DNA of 14,871 nt from positions 1 to 14,871 of the forward strand of contig JBBSNI010000104.1 of assembly GCA_038232695.1 (NCBI GenBank), given 5' to 3'. A model generated the notes under the pieces. That model saw only the letters and a list, made by a program, of their open reading frames with translations. It did no database searches and was not told where the DNA came from. Positions 1 to 7,999 of the stretch are shown piece after piece. The DNA comes from JAJNNC01 sp038232695 (lineage in GTDB: Bacteria; Bacteroidota; Bacteroidia; Cytophagales; Cyclobacteriaceae). Numbering within the stretch: the first letter of the stretch is position 1; every line of letters begins with the position of its first letter. A program made the position numbers and the translations under genes.

Positions 1-48
1 GAAGTCAACATCAACCCCAATTTAGGGCAAAACCCGGACTGGAATTAA
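1..48 (+). CDS. SusD/RagB-like outer-membrane glycan-binding lipoprotein, C-terminal end only
   Basis: The window opens inside a reading frame that runs 15 residues (EVNINPNLGQNPDWN) to a TAA at 46-48. The ending INPNLxQNPxW is characteristic of the C-terminus of SusD/RagB family proteins, which sit on the outer face of SusC channels and bind glycan. It lies 37 bases upstream of a SusE-like gene on the same strand, the usual SusC-SusD-SusE order, so the matching SusC should lie to the left of the window. With only 15 residues the family call rests on this tail motif plus context. Nothing can be said about specificity beyond the mannan enzymes downstream. Confidence 0.7.
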   Translation, partial: EVNINPNLGQNPDWN

Positions 49-85
49 CCTTAATTACTTATTCTTAAAACTTACCATCAACATT

Positions 86-1216
86 ATGAAAAATATATTC
101 AGTTACATCGTGCTTACAAGCTTAACAGTCATGACCATCATGACAGGATGTAAAAACGACGAAGAACTAAGCCACACACAGGTTTCTCCGGTAACCGATT
201 TATACGCCCCGGACGACAATGATTTTCTGAATTTAGGCGCCCAAAGCGCTGCTGTTTTTGAATGGGCGGCGGCAAAAGCAGCAGACAATGGCGTTGTTTT
301 ATACGAAGTGGTTTTTGATACGGAAGCGGGTGATTTTTCTGATCCGGTGTATACCCTCCCCGCCGATGGAAACGGGCTGCAACGTACGTTAAATCTTCCT
401 TTTTCCGAACTAAACAGGATTGCCGGTATGGCAGGGATACAGCCGGAGGAAACAGGAAAACTGAAATGGACGGTATTGTCTTCCAAAGGAATCAATATAC
501 AGGAACCTGTTGTTTCCCGCTTGATTGAGGTGCAACGGTCTGCCGGATTCCCTGCGCCGGATGAGCTTTATATTACAGGTTCAGCCACCGAAGGCGGAGA
601 GAACTTAGGGGATGGTATCCTGATGAAACAGACCAGTACGAATACCTTTGAGGTGTATACTTCTTTGAATGAGGGTGAATATTACTTTGCTTCCAGAAAT
701 GAAGGCACCCCGGATACGTATTTTATTGAAAATGGTAAATTGAAAGCAGATGGCAAAACAGCAGCAACCGGTGAGCAAACAGTCTACCGTATCCGGGTTG
801 ACTTCTCCACTGCCACAACTGAGGTGTCTGTCATAGAAAGTGTAGCCTTATATTTTTCTCCCAATGATGCCTTCCTGGCCGAACTTCCTTATGCAGGTAA
901 CGGCACTTGGGAAATACAAGATACACCTATCGAGTTTAAGCAAGAAGATTGGGGCAGAGACGAACGCTATAAGTTCCGCTTCATGGTGAATACCGGTGGC
1001 AATACGGTAGAGGAATGGTATGGCAGCACCAATGCAGATAATTCACGTCCCGATGAAAATACGTCTGCCGCTTATTGGTACATGGTACCGGTCACCAATG
1101 ACCGTTGGGCAAACACCTTTAAATTTAGCGGAGCGGTTGATAATAAGCAGGCGGATATCAGGATAATTTTCAATACGACCGTTCCTGAATATATCCATAT
1201 GATTACTCCTAATTAA
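86..1216 (+). CDS. SusE-like surface glycan-binding lipoprotein
   Basis: This 376-residue protein has a lipoprotein signal peptide ending in MTG-C22. Lys-Asn-Asp-Glu-Glu directly follows the cysteine, an acidic stretch of the kind that acts as a lipoprotein export signal to the cell surface in Bacteroidota. Residues about 35-150 resemble the SusE N-terminal Ig-like domain, with a DLYAPDD entry followed by FEW and a KWTV strand. Residues about 155-376 look like the beta-rich starch-binding-type domains of SusE/SusF (LYITGSATEGG, then YYFASR, YRIRVDF and KFRFMV strands). The family binds glycan outside the cell beside SusC/SusD and has no catalytic role. The gene lies 37 bases after the SusD end and 7 bases before GH76, so co-transcription is likely. 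The protein is shorter than multi-domain SusF proteins, consistent with one Ig-like and about one or two binding modules. The ligand is presumably alpha-mannan, by context only. Confidence 0.82.
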   Translation: MKNIFSYIVLTSLTVMTIMTGCKNDEELSHTQVSPVTDLYAPDDNDFLNLGAQSAAVFEWAAAKAADNGVVLYEVVFDTEAGDFSDPVYTLPADGNGLQRTLNLPFSELNRIAGMAGIQPEETGKLKWTVLSSKGINIQEPVVSRLIEVQRSAGFPAPDELYITGSATEGGENLGDGILMKQTSTNTFEVYTSLNEGEYYFASRNEGTPDTYFIENGKLKADGKTAATGEQTVYRIRVDFSTATTEVSVIESVALYFSPNDAFLAELPYAGNGTWEIQDTPIEFKQEDWGRDERYKFRFMVNTGGNTVEEWYGSTNADNSRPDENTSAAYWYMVPVTNDRWANTFKFSGAVDNKQADIRIIFNTTVPEYIHMITPN

Positions 1217-1223
1217 TAAAAAG

Positions 1224-2396
1224 GTGAAAAGTAAATTTCTTAAATATCCAGGCATCACTGCAATGGCTCTCCTATTTCTTATGGGTAGTTCCTGTTCGAA
1301 AGACGACATAAAGCCTCTGCGCAATAATACAGATAATGGGAATAATGAACCAGTAACCTATACCTGGGCTGCCACGGCAGATTCTATGCAAGCAGCTACC
1401 TACAGTACTTTTTTAAGTACAGAGGGAACCTTTAAGCAGGATAACAGCGGAAACAATAACTTTAATTACTGGTGGAATGCGCATATGTTAGATGCTTTGG
1501 TGGATGGTTATGTAAGAACCAATGATGAAAATTATCAGCCAAAGATGAAAGCCTTACTCAGGGGTATCAAAGTCAAACACGGCGGACAATATGAGAATGT
1601 GTTCAATGATGATATGGAATGGCTAGGCATTGCCTGCCTGAGAGCCTATCAGGCGACCCATGATACGGAATATCTCGCGGTAGCGAAAGAACTTTGGAAT
1701 GAAATAAAAAAAAGCTGGAGTGATGTGTTTGGTGGGGGCATTACCTGGAAAACAGACACGCCCTACGGAAAAAATGCAACTTCAAACGGACCCGCCGCTA
1801 TCCTGGCCATGCGGTTATACCAGATTGAAGAAAATCCCGAAGACCTGGCATGGGCTAAAAAAATATATGCATGGGAAAAAGAAACACTGGTAGATCCTGC
1901 CACAGGTTTGGTGTGGGACAATATATCCAGGGAAGGTGGTGAAACAGTGATCAATAAAGACTGGATTTTTACCTATAACCTGGGTACGTATATAGGCTCC
2001 GCCATAGAATTATATGCAGTAACCCAGGATAAAATGTATCTCAATGATGCGATTAAGACTGCCAATGCCACCATGAGCAGCCCTAAAGTTACGGCAGAAG
2101 GATTGCTCAGAGACAAAGGCCAGGGCGATGGCGGACTGTTCAAAGGTATCCTGGTGAGGTATTTTACCCAGTTGATACAACAACCTGATCTAAGTGAAAA
2201 CGAGCGCGAGGATTTCATCAGGTTCCTGAAATTCAATGCTGAAACATTCTTTGAAGATGGCATCAGCCGTCCCGCTATGATGAGCAGCCCTGACTGGCGT
2301 AGAAAGCCTGGAACGACAACAGATTTATCTACCCAGTTAAGCGGTTTGATGCTGATGGAAGCTGCTGCCAAACTAAAGGAAGACAAGATGTTTTAA
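1224..2396 (+). CDS. GH76 endo-alpha-1,6-mannanase, surface lipoprotein
   Basis: This 390-residue protein is predicted to hydrolyse internal alpha-1,6-mannosidic bonds of the mannan backbone (GH76, (alpha/alpha)6 barrel). Family hallmarks are visible: YWWNAHMLD at 82-90, the paired catalytic aspartates D129-D130 in VFNDDMEW, a GGGITWK/NATSNGPAA segment near 175-195, and a YNLGTYIG segment near 250. The length is normal for GH76. The start is a GTG 7 bases after the SusE stop, behind an A-rich leader. It is preferred over the later in-frame ATG because it keeps the basic N-terminus (KSKFLKY) of a lipoprotein signal peptide ending GSS-C24. Ser-Lys-Asp-Asp follows the cysteine, an acidic export signal, so the enzyme is probably exposed on the cell surface and makes oligosaccharides for SusC/D import. 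It is tightly coupled to susE upstream and 67 bases from GH125 downstream. Confidence 0.88.
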   Translation: MKSKFLKYPGITAMALLFLMGSSCSKDDIKPLRNNTDNGNNEPVTYTWAATADSMQAATYSTFLSTEGTFKQDNSGNNNFNYWWNAHMLDALVDGYVRTNDENYQPKMKALLRGIKVKHGGQYENVFNDDMEWLGIACLRAYQATHDTEYLAVAKELWNEIKKSWSDVFGGGITWKTDTPYGKNATSNGPAAILAMRLYQIEENPEDLAWAKKIYAWEKETLVDPATGLVWDNISREGGETVINKDWIFTYNLGTYIGSAIELYAVTQDKMYLNDAIKTANATMSSPKVTAEGLLRDKGQGDGGLFKGILVRYFTQLIQQPDLSENEREDFIRFLKFNAETFFEDGISRPAMMSSPDWRRKPGTTTDLSTQLSGLMLMEAAAKLKEDKMF

Positions 2397-2463
2397 CAAG
2401 ACAAAAATCTTTACTTTCGCCAATGCAAACAAAATCAAGCTATACAAACTAACTGATACATAA

Positions 2464-3894
2464 ATGGATAGAAGAACGTTTATGCAGAACTCCGCCTTAT
2501 TGGGAGCAGGAGCTTTCATGAATCCATTCCCTTTGTCGGCTGCTAATGATTTTCCGGTAGTACGGACTCCGGCAGGAAAACGGAACTTTCAAAGTGAGGC
2601 CATTGAAAATGCCATCAAGGAGTTCAAACAAAAAGTAAACAGTGAAGAGCTGGGGTGGCTGTTTGAGAATTGCTTTCCCAATACGCTGGACACCACCGTT
2701 ACCTTTACCACGAACCATGGCAAGCCCGACACGTATATCATCACCGGAGATATCGATGCCATGTGGTTGCGGGATAGTACGGCCCAGGTTTGGCCTTATA
2801 TGGATTTCATCAAGCGGGATAAGAAACTGCAACAGTTGATGGCAGGAGTCATCAACAGGCAAACCCAATATGTGCTCAAAGATCCTTATGCCAATGCCTT
2901 TTATGATGATCCTGCCAAGGTAGGGGAGTGGGCCAGTGACCATACGGATATGAAGCCCGGCGTGCATGAGCGAAAGTGGGAAATAGATTCCCTGTGCTAC
3001 CCTGTCCGCCTGGCCTATCACTACTGGAAAGCAACAGGAGATACGACTCCCTTTGACAGCCAGTGGGCAAATGCCATTAAATCCATGCTGCAAGTATTCC
3101 GGGATCAGCAAAGAAAGGATGATCGTGGCGCTTATAAATTTCAGCGGAACACGCCACATGCGACCGATACCCAGCCCTTGCAAGGCTACGGCTATCCGGT
3201 GAAGCCCGTAGGGCTCATCTGCTCTGCTTTTCGTCCCAGCGATGATGCCACTGTTTTTCCTTTCCTGATTCCTTCCAACTTCTTTGCGGTGGTCAGCTTA
3301 CAGCAGGCAGCCCAGATGATGGAAGAGATCGCTAAGGATAAAAAAACGGCAAAGGAACTGCGGGACCTGCGCCAGGAAGTGGAGCGGGCATTACAGAAAT
3401 ATGCCATCGTGGAGCATCCGAAATATGGAAAAATATATGCCTTTGAGGTAGATGGATTCGGAGGTCAGCTATTGATGGATGATGCCAATATCCCCAGTCT
3501 TTTGTCCTTGCCTTACTTAGGTGCAGTGGATGTTTCGGATCCCGTGTATCAGAATACCAGAAAGTTTGTGTGGTCTACAGATAACCCCTTCTTCTTTCAA
3601 GGAAAAGCAGCGGAAGGCATCGGAGGGCCGCATGTGGGAATGAATATGATCTGGCCCATGAGTATTACTATGAAAGGACTTACCAGTCCGGGCCTTACCA
3701 GCACGGATAAACAGGAGATCAAAGCCTGCATTCAGGCTCTGAAAGCAACCCACGGCGGCACAGGATTTATGCATGAATCTTTCCATAAGGATGATCCCAA
3801 AAACTTTACCCGTAAGTGGTTTGCCTGGGCCAATACCCTGTTCGGAGAATTCCTGTGGAAAACCTACCAGCAGCACCCGGAATTGCTCGTGTAG
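2464..3894 (+). CDS. GH125 exo-alpha-1,6-mannosidase, Tat-exported
   Basis: This 476-residue protein is expected to release mannose from the non-reducing end of alpha-1,6-mannooligosaccharides, completing backbone breakdown begun by GH76. The family signature is strong: ITGDIDAMWLRDS near 97-109, FRPSDDATVF with D260-D261 (the acidic pair containing the likely general acid), PSNFFAVVSL, GFGGQLLMDDANIPSLLSLPYLG, and GFMHESF with E438, the likely catalytic base. The N-terminus DRRTFMQ followed by a hydrophobic, Ala/Gly-rich stretch ending near LSAAN is a twin-arginine (Tat) signal. The enzyme therefore probably folds in the cytoplasm before export to the periplasm, unlike its lipoprotein neighbours. 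It follows GH76 after 67 bases and is the last gene before the 213-base gap that holds the palindrome. GH125 enzymes are metal-independent inverting hydrolases. The family call is secure; the localisation is inferred from the signal. Confidence 0.92.
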   Translation: MDRRTFMQNSALLGAGAFMNPFPLSAANDFPVVRTPAGKRNFQSEAIENAIKEFKQKVNSEELGWLFENCFPNTLDTTVTFTTNHGKPDTYIITGDIDAMWLRDSTAQVWPYMDFIKRDKKLQQLMAGVINRQTQYVLKDPYANAFYDDPAKVGEWASDHTDMKPGVHERKWEIDSLCYPVRLAYHYWKATGDTTPFDSQWANAIKSMLQVFRDQQRKDDRGAYKFQRNTPHATDTQPLQGYGYPVKPVGLICSAFRPSDDATVFPFLIPSNFFAVVSLQQAAQMMEEIAKDKKTAKELRDLRQEVERALQKYAIVEHPKYGKIYAFEVDGFGGQLLMDDANIPSLLSLPYLGAVDVSDPVYQNTRKFVWSTDNPFFFQGKAAEGIGGPHVGMNMIWPMSITMKGLTSPGLTSTDKQEIKACIQALKATHGGTGFMHESFHKDDPKNFTRKWFAWANTLFGEFLWKTYQQHPELLV

Positions 3895-3981
3895 GGTAGC
3901 TGGAAGTTTTGGTTTTATCACATAACCTTTTATCTGGATAGGGAGTGTAGAAATATTAACCTGCCTACGACAAATTCCCGT

Positions 3982-4029
3982 CACCATTTCCATAGCCCGG
4001 GGATTAATCCCCGGGCTATGGAAATGGTG
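3982..4029. repeat. 48-bp perfect palindrome, REP-like extragenic element
   Basis: Two 24-base arms (3982-4005 and 4006-4029) are exact reverse complements with no spacer. The centre reads cccggggattaatccccggg (3996-4015). It lies in the 213-base gap between GH125 and GH92. It could fold into a very stable hairpin, but no T-run follows (the next bases are ggacgtatc), so it is not a canonical intrinsic terminator. GC-rich palindromes of this style resemble extragenic REP-type elements spread by IS200-like (RAYT) transposases. It could also separate or stabilise the two halves of the operon mRNA. Only one copy is seen in the window. Confidence 0.85.
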
Positions 4030-4107
4030 GGACGTATCTCTTTCTTGGTTTTGAATACATCTATATTGCTATACTTCTTTAACCAATTATAAAACAGGCT
4101 GTAACCT

Positions 4108-6294
4108 ATGTATCTCATTAAAAATATCGCAATTCTTTTAGCCATAACAATAGCCGTTTCCTGCGCATCCGTGGTAACCACTATTGCTCAACCAACAACG
4201 ACGGAGCTTACCCAATACGTCAATCCGCTCATAGGTACGGCGCCCCTGACCGATCCTGAGTTTATCGGATATACACCACCAAAAGGCTGGCGGGTATGGG
4301 CGGGGCTTACCTATCCCGGCGTTTCTCTGCCCAATGCGATGGTACAACTTAGTCCTGTCACGGAGTATGGCACCGGGGGCGGATATGAATACGAGGACAC
4401 CGTCATCCATGCCTTTGCCCATACCAATAAAGGACATTGGAATTACGTCAACATCCCTGTGCTTCCTTTATCCGGTGCGCTCAACGCTCAGGAATATGGC
4501 TCCCGATTTTCTCATGAATCAGAAACGGCGCAGGCAGGCTTTTACAAGGTATTCCTGGAAGATTACCAGGTAGCGGTAAGTCTTACCTCTACCTTAAGAA
4601 GCGGGTATCATCAGTATAAGTATGAAGATGCAAAGGACAGGAAAATTCTGTTCGACCTGGCCAAGGCTAACAATAGGGTGTCAGACTGGAAAATAGAAAA
4701 GGTGGGGAAAAATGCTGTGCAGGGCTTTCAACGGAATGGTGAACAGATCATCCATTTTTACGCACTTCTCAATGAAAGTATAAAACAGCTTGAGGTTCAG
4801 AGAGAAGGAGCGCAAGACGGATGGGCGATCATCCATCTACCCGATGGCAACAACGAGCCGGTGGAGATGAAGATCGGCTTGTCTTTCGTCAGTATACAAA
4901 ATGCCAAACAAAACCTACAAGAGGAAATTGGCGATAAATCTTTCAACGAGGTAAAAGCTGAAGCCAAACAAACATGGGAAAACCTCCTGTCTAACATTCA
5001 GGTAACAGGCGGTACGCAAAAACAAAAGGAAGTGTTCTATACCTCTTTCTACCGGACCTTTCTTTGGCCCGCCTTACGTAGCGACGTAAACGGAGAATTT
5101 CGGGATGTAAAAGGAGAAATTGTTCAAGAAGATTTCAACTATTATACAAAACCATCTTTGTGGGATACTTATAGAAACAAACTGGTGCTGCTAGGGCTTA
5201 TTTCTCCTGAGGTAACCAGTGATGTCATCCGATCCTTACAAGATATAGGGGAAAAAACAGGTTTCATTCCTACCTTCTTCCACGGAGACCATGCCGCCGC
5301 GTTTATTGCCGGTTCGTATGCCCGGGGGATTGCTAATTACGACATAGATAAAGTTTATCAACTGCTGCTCAACAATGCGAATAAGGAAGGAGGAACCCGT
5401 CCACATATTTCCGAATACATCAAAAAGGGATATATATCCACGCCAGCGGTTGACGCACCGCATGTGGAAACCAAGGCGAAAGCCGGTGTTTCCAAAACCC
5501 TGGAATATGCCTACGATGACTATGCGGTAGCGCAGCTTGCCAAAGCACTGCATGATACGGCCAATTACCGGGTGCTTATGCAAAGAGCGAAGAACTATCA
5601 AAATGTATTCGATACCTCCACTCATTTTATGAGAGGCCGGTTGGAGAATGGTGATTGGGTCAAAAATTTCAATCCGCAGTATCCTTATTACGAATATATG
5701 TTCAGAGAAGCCAATGCCTGGCAGGTTTCGTTTTTTGCACCCCATGATATGCAAGGGTTAATCGCCTTGTATGGCGGGGCAGCAAATTTTGAGGCGAAGC
5801 TCGATTCTTTATTCACCGTTCCCTGGAACCCTGATCATATAGCACGGAACGTATCAAGCTTTATCGGGCAGTATGTTCACGGAAATCAGCCTGATCATGA
5901 GGCTCCTTTTTCATACTATTTTATCGGAAAACCGGAAAAGTCGCAAAAAGTCATTGATAACATTCTGGAGAATTATTATGGCGTAGGAGAACACGGACTG
6001 GCACTTTGCGGCATGGATGATGCCGGTGAAATGTCAGCCTGGTATGTGTTCAGTGCCCTGGGACTGTATCCCTTTTCTCCGGCAGACGATGAATATCTGG
6101 TGACCGTTCCGCTTTTTGATCAGGTTCGCTGGAAGCTGGATAACGGTAAGGAATTGATCATTAATAAACCGGAAGAAGGCAGAGAGTTAAAAGAGATTAT
6201 AGTGAATGATAAGAAAATAGACGGGTATTTTGTTTCTCATGATCTGTTCAGGAAGGGAGGCGAAATAAAGGTTATCACCGGTGAAAGTCAGTAG
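4108..6294 (+). CDS. GH92 calcium-dependent alpha-mannosidase
   Basis: This 728-residue protein is predicted to be an exo-acting alpha-mannosidase (GH92, Ca2+-dependent inverting) that strips side-chain mannose from mannan. Visible hallmarks are TQYVNPLIGT at the start of the beta-sandwich domain, PGVSLPNAMVQLSP, YAYDDYAVAQLA, REANAWQVSFFAPHD with E534 as the likely general acid, GNQPDHEAP with H597-E598, and GMDDAGEMSAWYVFSALGLYP with D637-D638 in the base loop. In characterised members a His-Glu pair at the H597-E598 type of position is linked to alpha-1,2 specificity, so alpha-1,2 is the best guess. The N-terminal hydrophobic stretch could end at a lipoprotein cysteine (AVSC19) or at a type I site near TIAQ; no acidic surface-export signal follows, so a periplasmic location is likely. 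The GxSHTHLSGTG-type segment of many GH92 proteins is replaced by HAFAHTNKGHWNYVNIP. The length is usual. Confidence 0.9.
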   Translation: MYLIKNIAILLAITIAVSCASVVTTIAQPTTTELTQYVNPLIGTAPLTDPEFIGYTPPKGWRVWAGLTYPGVSLPNAMVQLSPVTEYGTGGGYEYEDTVIHAFAHTNKGHWNYVNIPVLPLSGALNAQEYGSRFSHESETAQAGFYKVFLEDYQVAVSLTSTLRSGYHQYKYEDAKDRKILFDLAKANNRVSDWKIEKVGKNAVQGFQRNGEQIIHFYALLNESIKQLEVQREGAQDGWAIIHLPDGNNEPVEMKIGLSFVSIQNAKQNLQEEIGDKSFNEVKAEAKQTWENLLSNIQVTGGTQKQKEVFYTSFYRTFLWPALRSDVNGEFRDVKGEIVQEDFNYYTKPSLWDTYRNKLVLLGLISPEVTSDVIRSLQDIGEKTGFIPTFFHGDHAAAFIAGSYARGIANYDIDKVYQLLLNNANKEGGTRPHISEYIKKGYISTPAVDAPHVETKAKAGVSKTLEYAYDDYAVAQLAKALHDTANYRVLMQRAKNYQNVFDTSTHFMRGRLENGDWVKNFNPQYPYYEYMFREANAWQVSFFAPHDMQGLIALYGGAANFEAKLDSLFTVPWNPDHIARNVSSFIGQYVHGNQPDHEAPFSYYFIGKPEKSQKVIDNILENYYGVGEHGLALCGMDDAGEMSAWYVFSALGLYPFSPADDEYLVTVPLFDQVRWKLDNGKELIINKPEEGRELKEIIVNDKKIDGYFVSHDLFRKGGEIKVITGESQ

Positions 6295-6300
6295 GGCTTT

Positions 6301-6537
6301 ATGGCAGATCCTAAACCCTCATTCCTTTTACATCCTCAGACCAATAATAGCCTTGGTAGTACTAAAAAAACCTTGAAATTAGCTAATGAAAACGTTATCA
6401 TTGTAATAAACGAGGGGAATCATGATGATACGCTGTTTACTCAGAAGGATACTTTCTGGGCATCGCTGAACAGAGCCACACTTTTGAAAATCAATGTCAA
6501 GGTTGTGCAGGATTCCGCCGTGTATTTTTATCCCTAA
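6301..6537 (+). CDS. Small ORF of unknown function between GH92 and sulfatase
   Basis: This 78-residue frame matches no family I recognise. It fills the gap between GH92 and the sulfatase almost exactly: its ATG is 6 bases after the GH92 TAG, and its TAA is 3 bases before the sulfatase ATG. All three frames are in register, so a read-through or lost GH92 stop would append this segment to GH92 as TAG-Gly-Phe-Met. It has no signal peptide or membrane segment although both neighbours encode exported proteins. The C-terminal half (VIIVINEG, LLKINVKVV, AVYFYP) looks like alternating beta strands, as in a small beta-sandwich module. It may be a real small cytoplasmic protein, a detached C-terminal domain of GH92, or a remnant of a degraded gene. 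Overlap with a long minus-strand frame is probably shadow from the sulfatase. Confidence 0.4.
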   Translation: MADPKPSFLLHPQTNNSLGSTKKTLKLANENVIIVINEGNHDDTLFTQKDTFWASLNRATLLKINVKVVQDSAVYFYP

Positions 6538-6540
6538 AAA

Positions 6541-7995
6541 ATGATGAACAGATATATCATATTCTTTTCGTTGATGCTCGTCCTGGCAAAACTTTATACT
6601 GCTACGGCTCACTCCGGAAGCCAGGCCTCGCCCATTCATCCCAACATCATCCTGATCAATGTAGATGACCTGGGCTGGAAAGACGTGGGTTTTATGGGCA
6701 GTCGTTATTACGAAACGCCAAACATTGACCGCCTGGCTTCCGAAGGCATGGTATTCATGCAGGCCTATGCCGGAGCCGCCAACTGCGCGCCCAGTCGTGC
6801 CTGCCTGATGTCGGGACAAAATACGCCCCGGCATGGTATCTACACGGTGAGCAACTCCGACCGGGGTGATGCCAGAACCAGAAAAATCATTCCCACGCCC
6901 AACAACGAGACATTGCCGGATACGATCTATACTTTGGCAGAAATGCTCAGAGACAATGGCTATGTGACCGGCACTTTTGGCAAGTGGCACCTGGGCGATG
7001 ACCCCAAAACGCAGGGCTTCCAGGTGAATGCAGGCGGGAGCCATCGGGGAAATCCCGGCAATAAGGGCTATTTCAGTCCTTACAACGTAGATTTTCTGTC
7101 CGATGGTACTAAAGGAGAGTACCTTACCGACCGGCTTACCCGGGAGGCGATCCGTTTCGTCAAGGCTCACCAGGACACTTCCTTTTTTCTTTATCTACCC
7201 TTTTATGCCGTGCATACGCCCATCATGGGCAAAGAAGCGCTGATCAAAAAATTTGCGCAAAAGCCGGGCGTAGACGGGCAGGACCGTCCCGATTATGCCG
7301 CGATGGTGGCTTCGGTAGATGAAAATGTAGGACGTTTGCTGGCTGAAGTCAAAAAATTAGGACTGACAGAAAATACGGTAGTCATTTTTACTTCTGACAA
7401 TGGAGGCATCCGTGCCATATCGCACCAGGACCCGTTGCGGGCGGGAAAAGGGGCTTACTACGAAGGAGGTATCCGCGTACCTTTGGTGGTTCGCTGGCCT
7501 GGAAAAGTAAAGGCGGGAAGCCGCAACGATACGCCCGTGACCCACCTGGATTTTTATCCTACCATCCAATCCATCATTCAAGCCAAAAAAACTTCATCCT
7601 TGTTGGATGGAGACGATATTTCGCCATTACTGTATGGCAAAGAGTTGCCGGAAAGAACGCTGGTCTGGCATTTTCCTATCTATCTGCAAGGCTACCATCC
7701 GGGAGAAGACGGGGGGCGCGATCCTTTATTTCGTACCCGTCCCGGCTCCATCATCCGGCAGGGCTCATGGAAACTGCACGAATATTTTGAGGATGGAGGA
7801 CTGGAACTATACAACTTAAAAGAAGACCCAGGCGAAACATATAACCTGGCAGCCGATGATCCGCAAAAAGTACAGGCATTGCATAAACTTCTGAAAAATT
7901 GGCGGGCAAGAATGAATGCTCCTGTGCCATCTATGCCTAATCCTGCCTATGATGCTGCTTATGAAAAAAGGCAGATACAAAAAGCAGGTAAATGA
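6541..7995 (+). CDS. S1-type (formylglycine) sulfatase, exported
   Basis: This 484-residue arylsulfatase-type enzyme hydrolyses sulfate esters, here probably on the mannan or its oligosaccharides. The maturation motif C82-A-P-S-R-A-C-L-M-S-G is intact, with Cys82 the residue that an anaerobic-type or FGE maturase would convert to formylglycine. Metal and active-site residues follow the family order: D42-D43 in NVDDLGW, K148 and H150 in FGKWHLG, H225 in AVHTP, D286-N287 in FTSDNGG, and K303 in AGKGAYYEGGIRVPL. An N-terminal hydrophobic segment (residues about 5-22, ending TATA) is a Sec signal peptide, so it should act in the periplasm. It is the last plus-strand gene and lies 3 bases after the small ORF. 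Its presence in a GH76/GH125/GH92 set suggests a sulfated mannan. The exact position on the sugar and the S1 subfamily cannot be read by eye. Confidence 0.9.
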   Translation: MMNRYIIFFSLMLVLAKLYTATAHSGSQASPIHPNIILINVDDLGWKDVGFMGSRYYETPNIDRLASEGMVFMQAYAGAANCAPSRACLMSGQNTPRHGIYTVSNSDRGDARTRKIIPTPNNETLPDTIYTLAEMLRDNGYVTGTFGKWHLGDDPKTQGFQVNAGGSHRGNPGNKGYFSPYNVDFLSDGTKGEYLTDRLTREAIRFVKAHQDTSFFLYLPFYAVHTPIMGKEALIKKFAQKPGVDGQDRPDYAAMVASVDENVGRLLAEVKKLGLTENTVVIFTSDNGGIRAISHQDPLRAGKGAYYEGGIRVPLVVRWPGKVKAGSRNDTPVTHLDFYPTIQSIIQAKKTSSLLDGDDISPLLYGKELPERTLVWHFPIYLQGYHPGEDGGRDPLFRTRPGSIIRQGSWKLHEYFEDGGLELYNLKEDPGETYNLAADDPQKVQALHKLLKNWRARMNAPVPSMPNPAYDAAYEKRQIQKAGK

Positions 7996-7999
7996 TTTT

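Noticed and set aside
2412..2419. TACTTTCG resembling the Bacteroidota -7 box (TAnnTTTG) upstream of GH125
   Set aside because: One mismatch and no TTTG-type -33 element at the right distance; too weak to call a promoter.
2497..3183. Minus-strand open frame of 228 codons opposite GH125
   Set aside because: It lies antisense to strongly conserved GH125 motifs and has no family features.
3982..4029. Palindrome as a Rho-independent terminator
   Set aside because: No T-run follows on the plus strand, and the minus-strand side is not preceded by a minus-strand gene, so termination is not supported by sequence alone.
4045..4078. TTGG and TATACTTC with about 21-base spacing upstream of GH92
   Set aside because: The -7 candidate has two mismatches to TAnnTTTG; GH92 might have its own promoter after the palindrome, but the sequence does not show it convincingly.
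6379..7170. Long minus-strand open frame (263 codons) opposite the small ORF and sulfatase
   Set aside because: It is antisense to an intact sulfatase with all active-site motifs and shows no recognisable domain or signal; it is a shadow frame.
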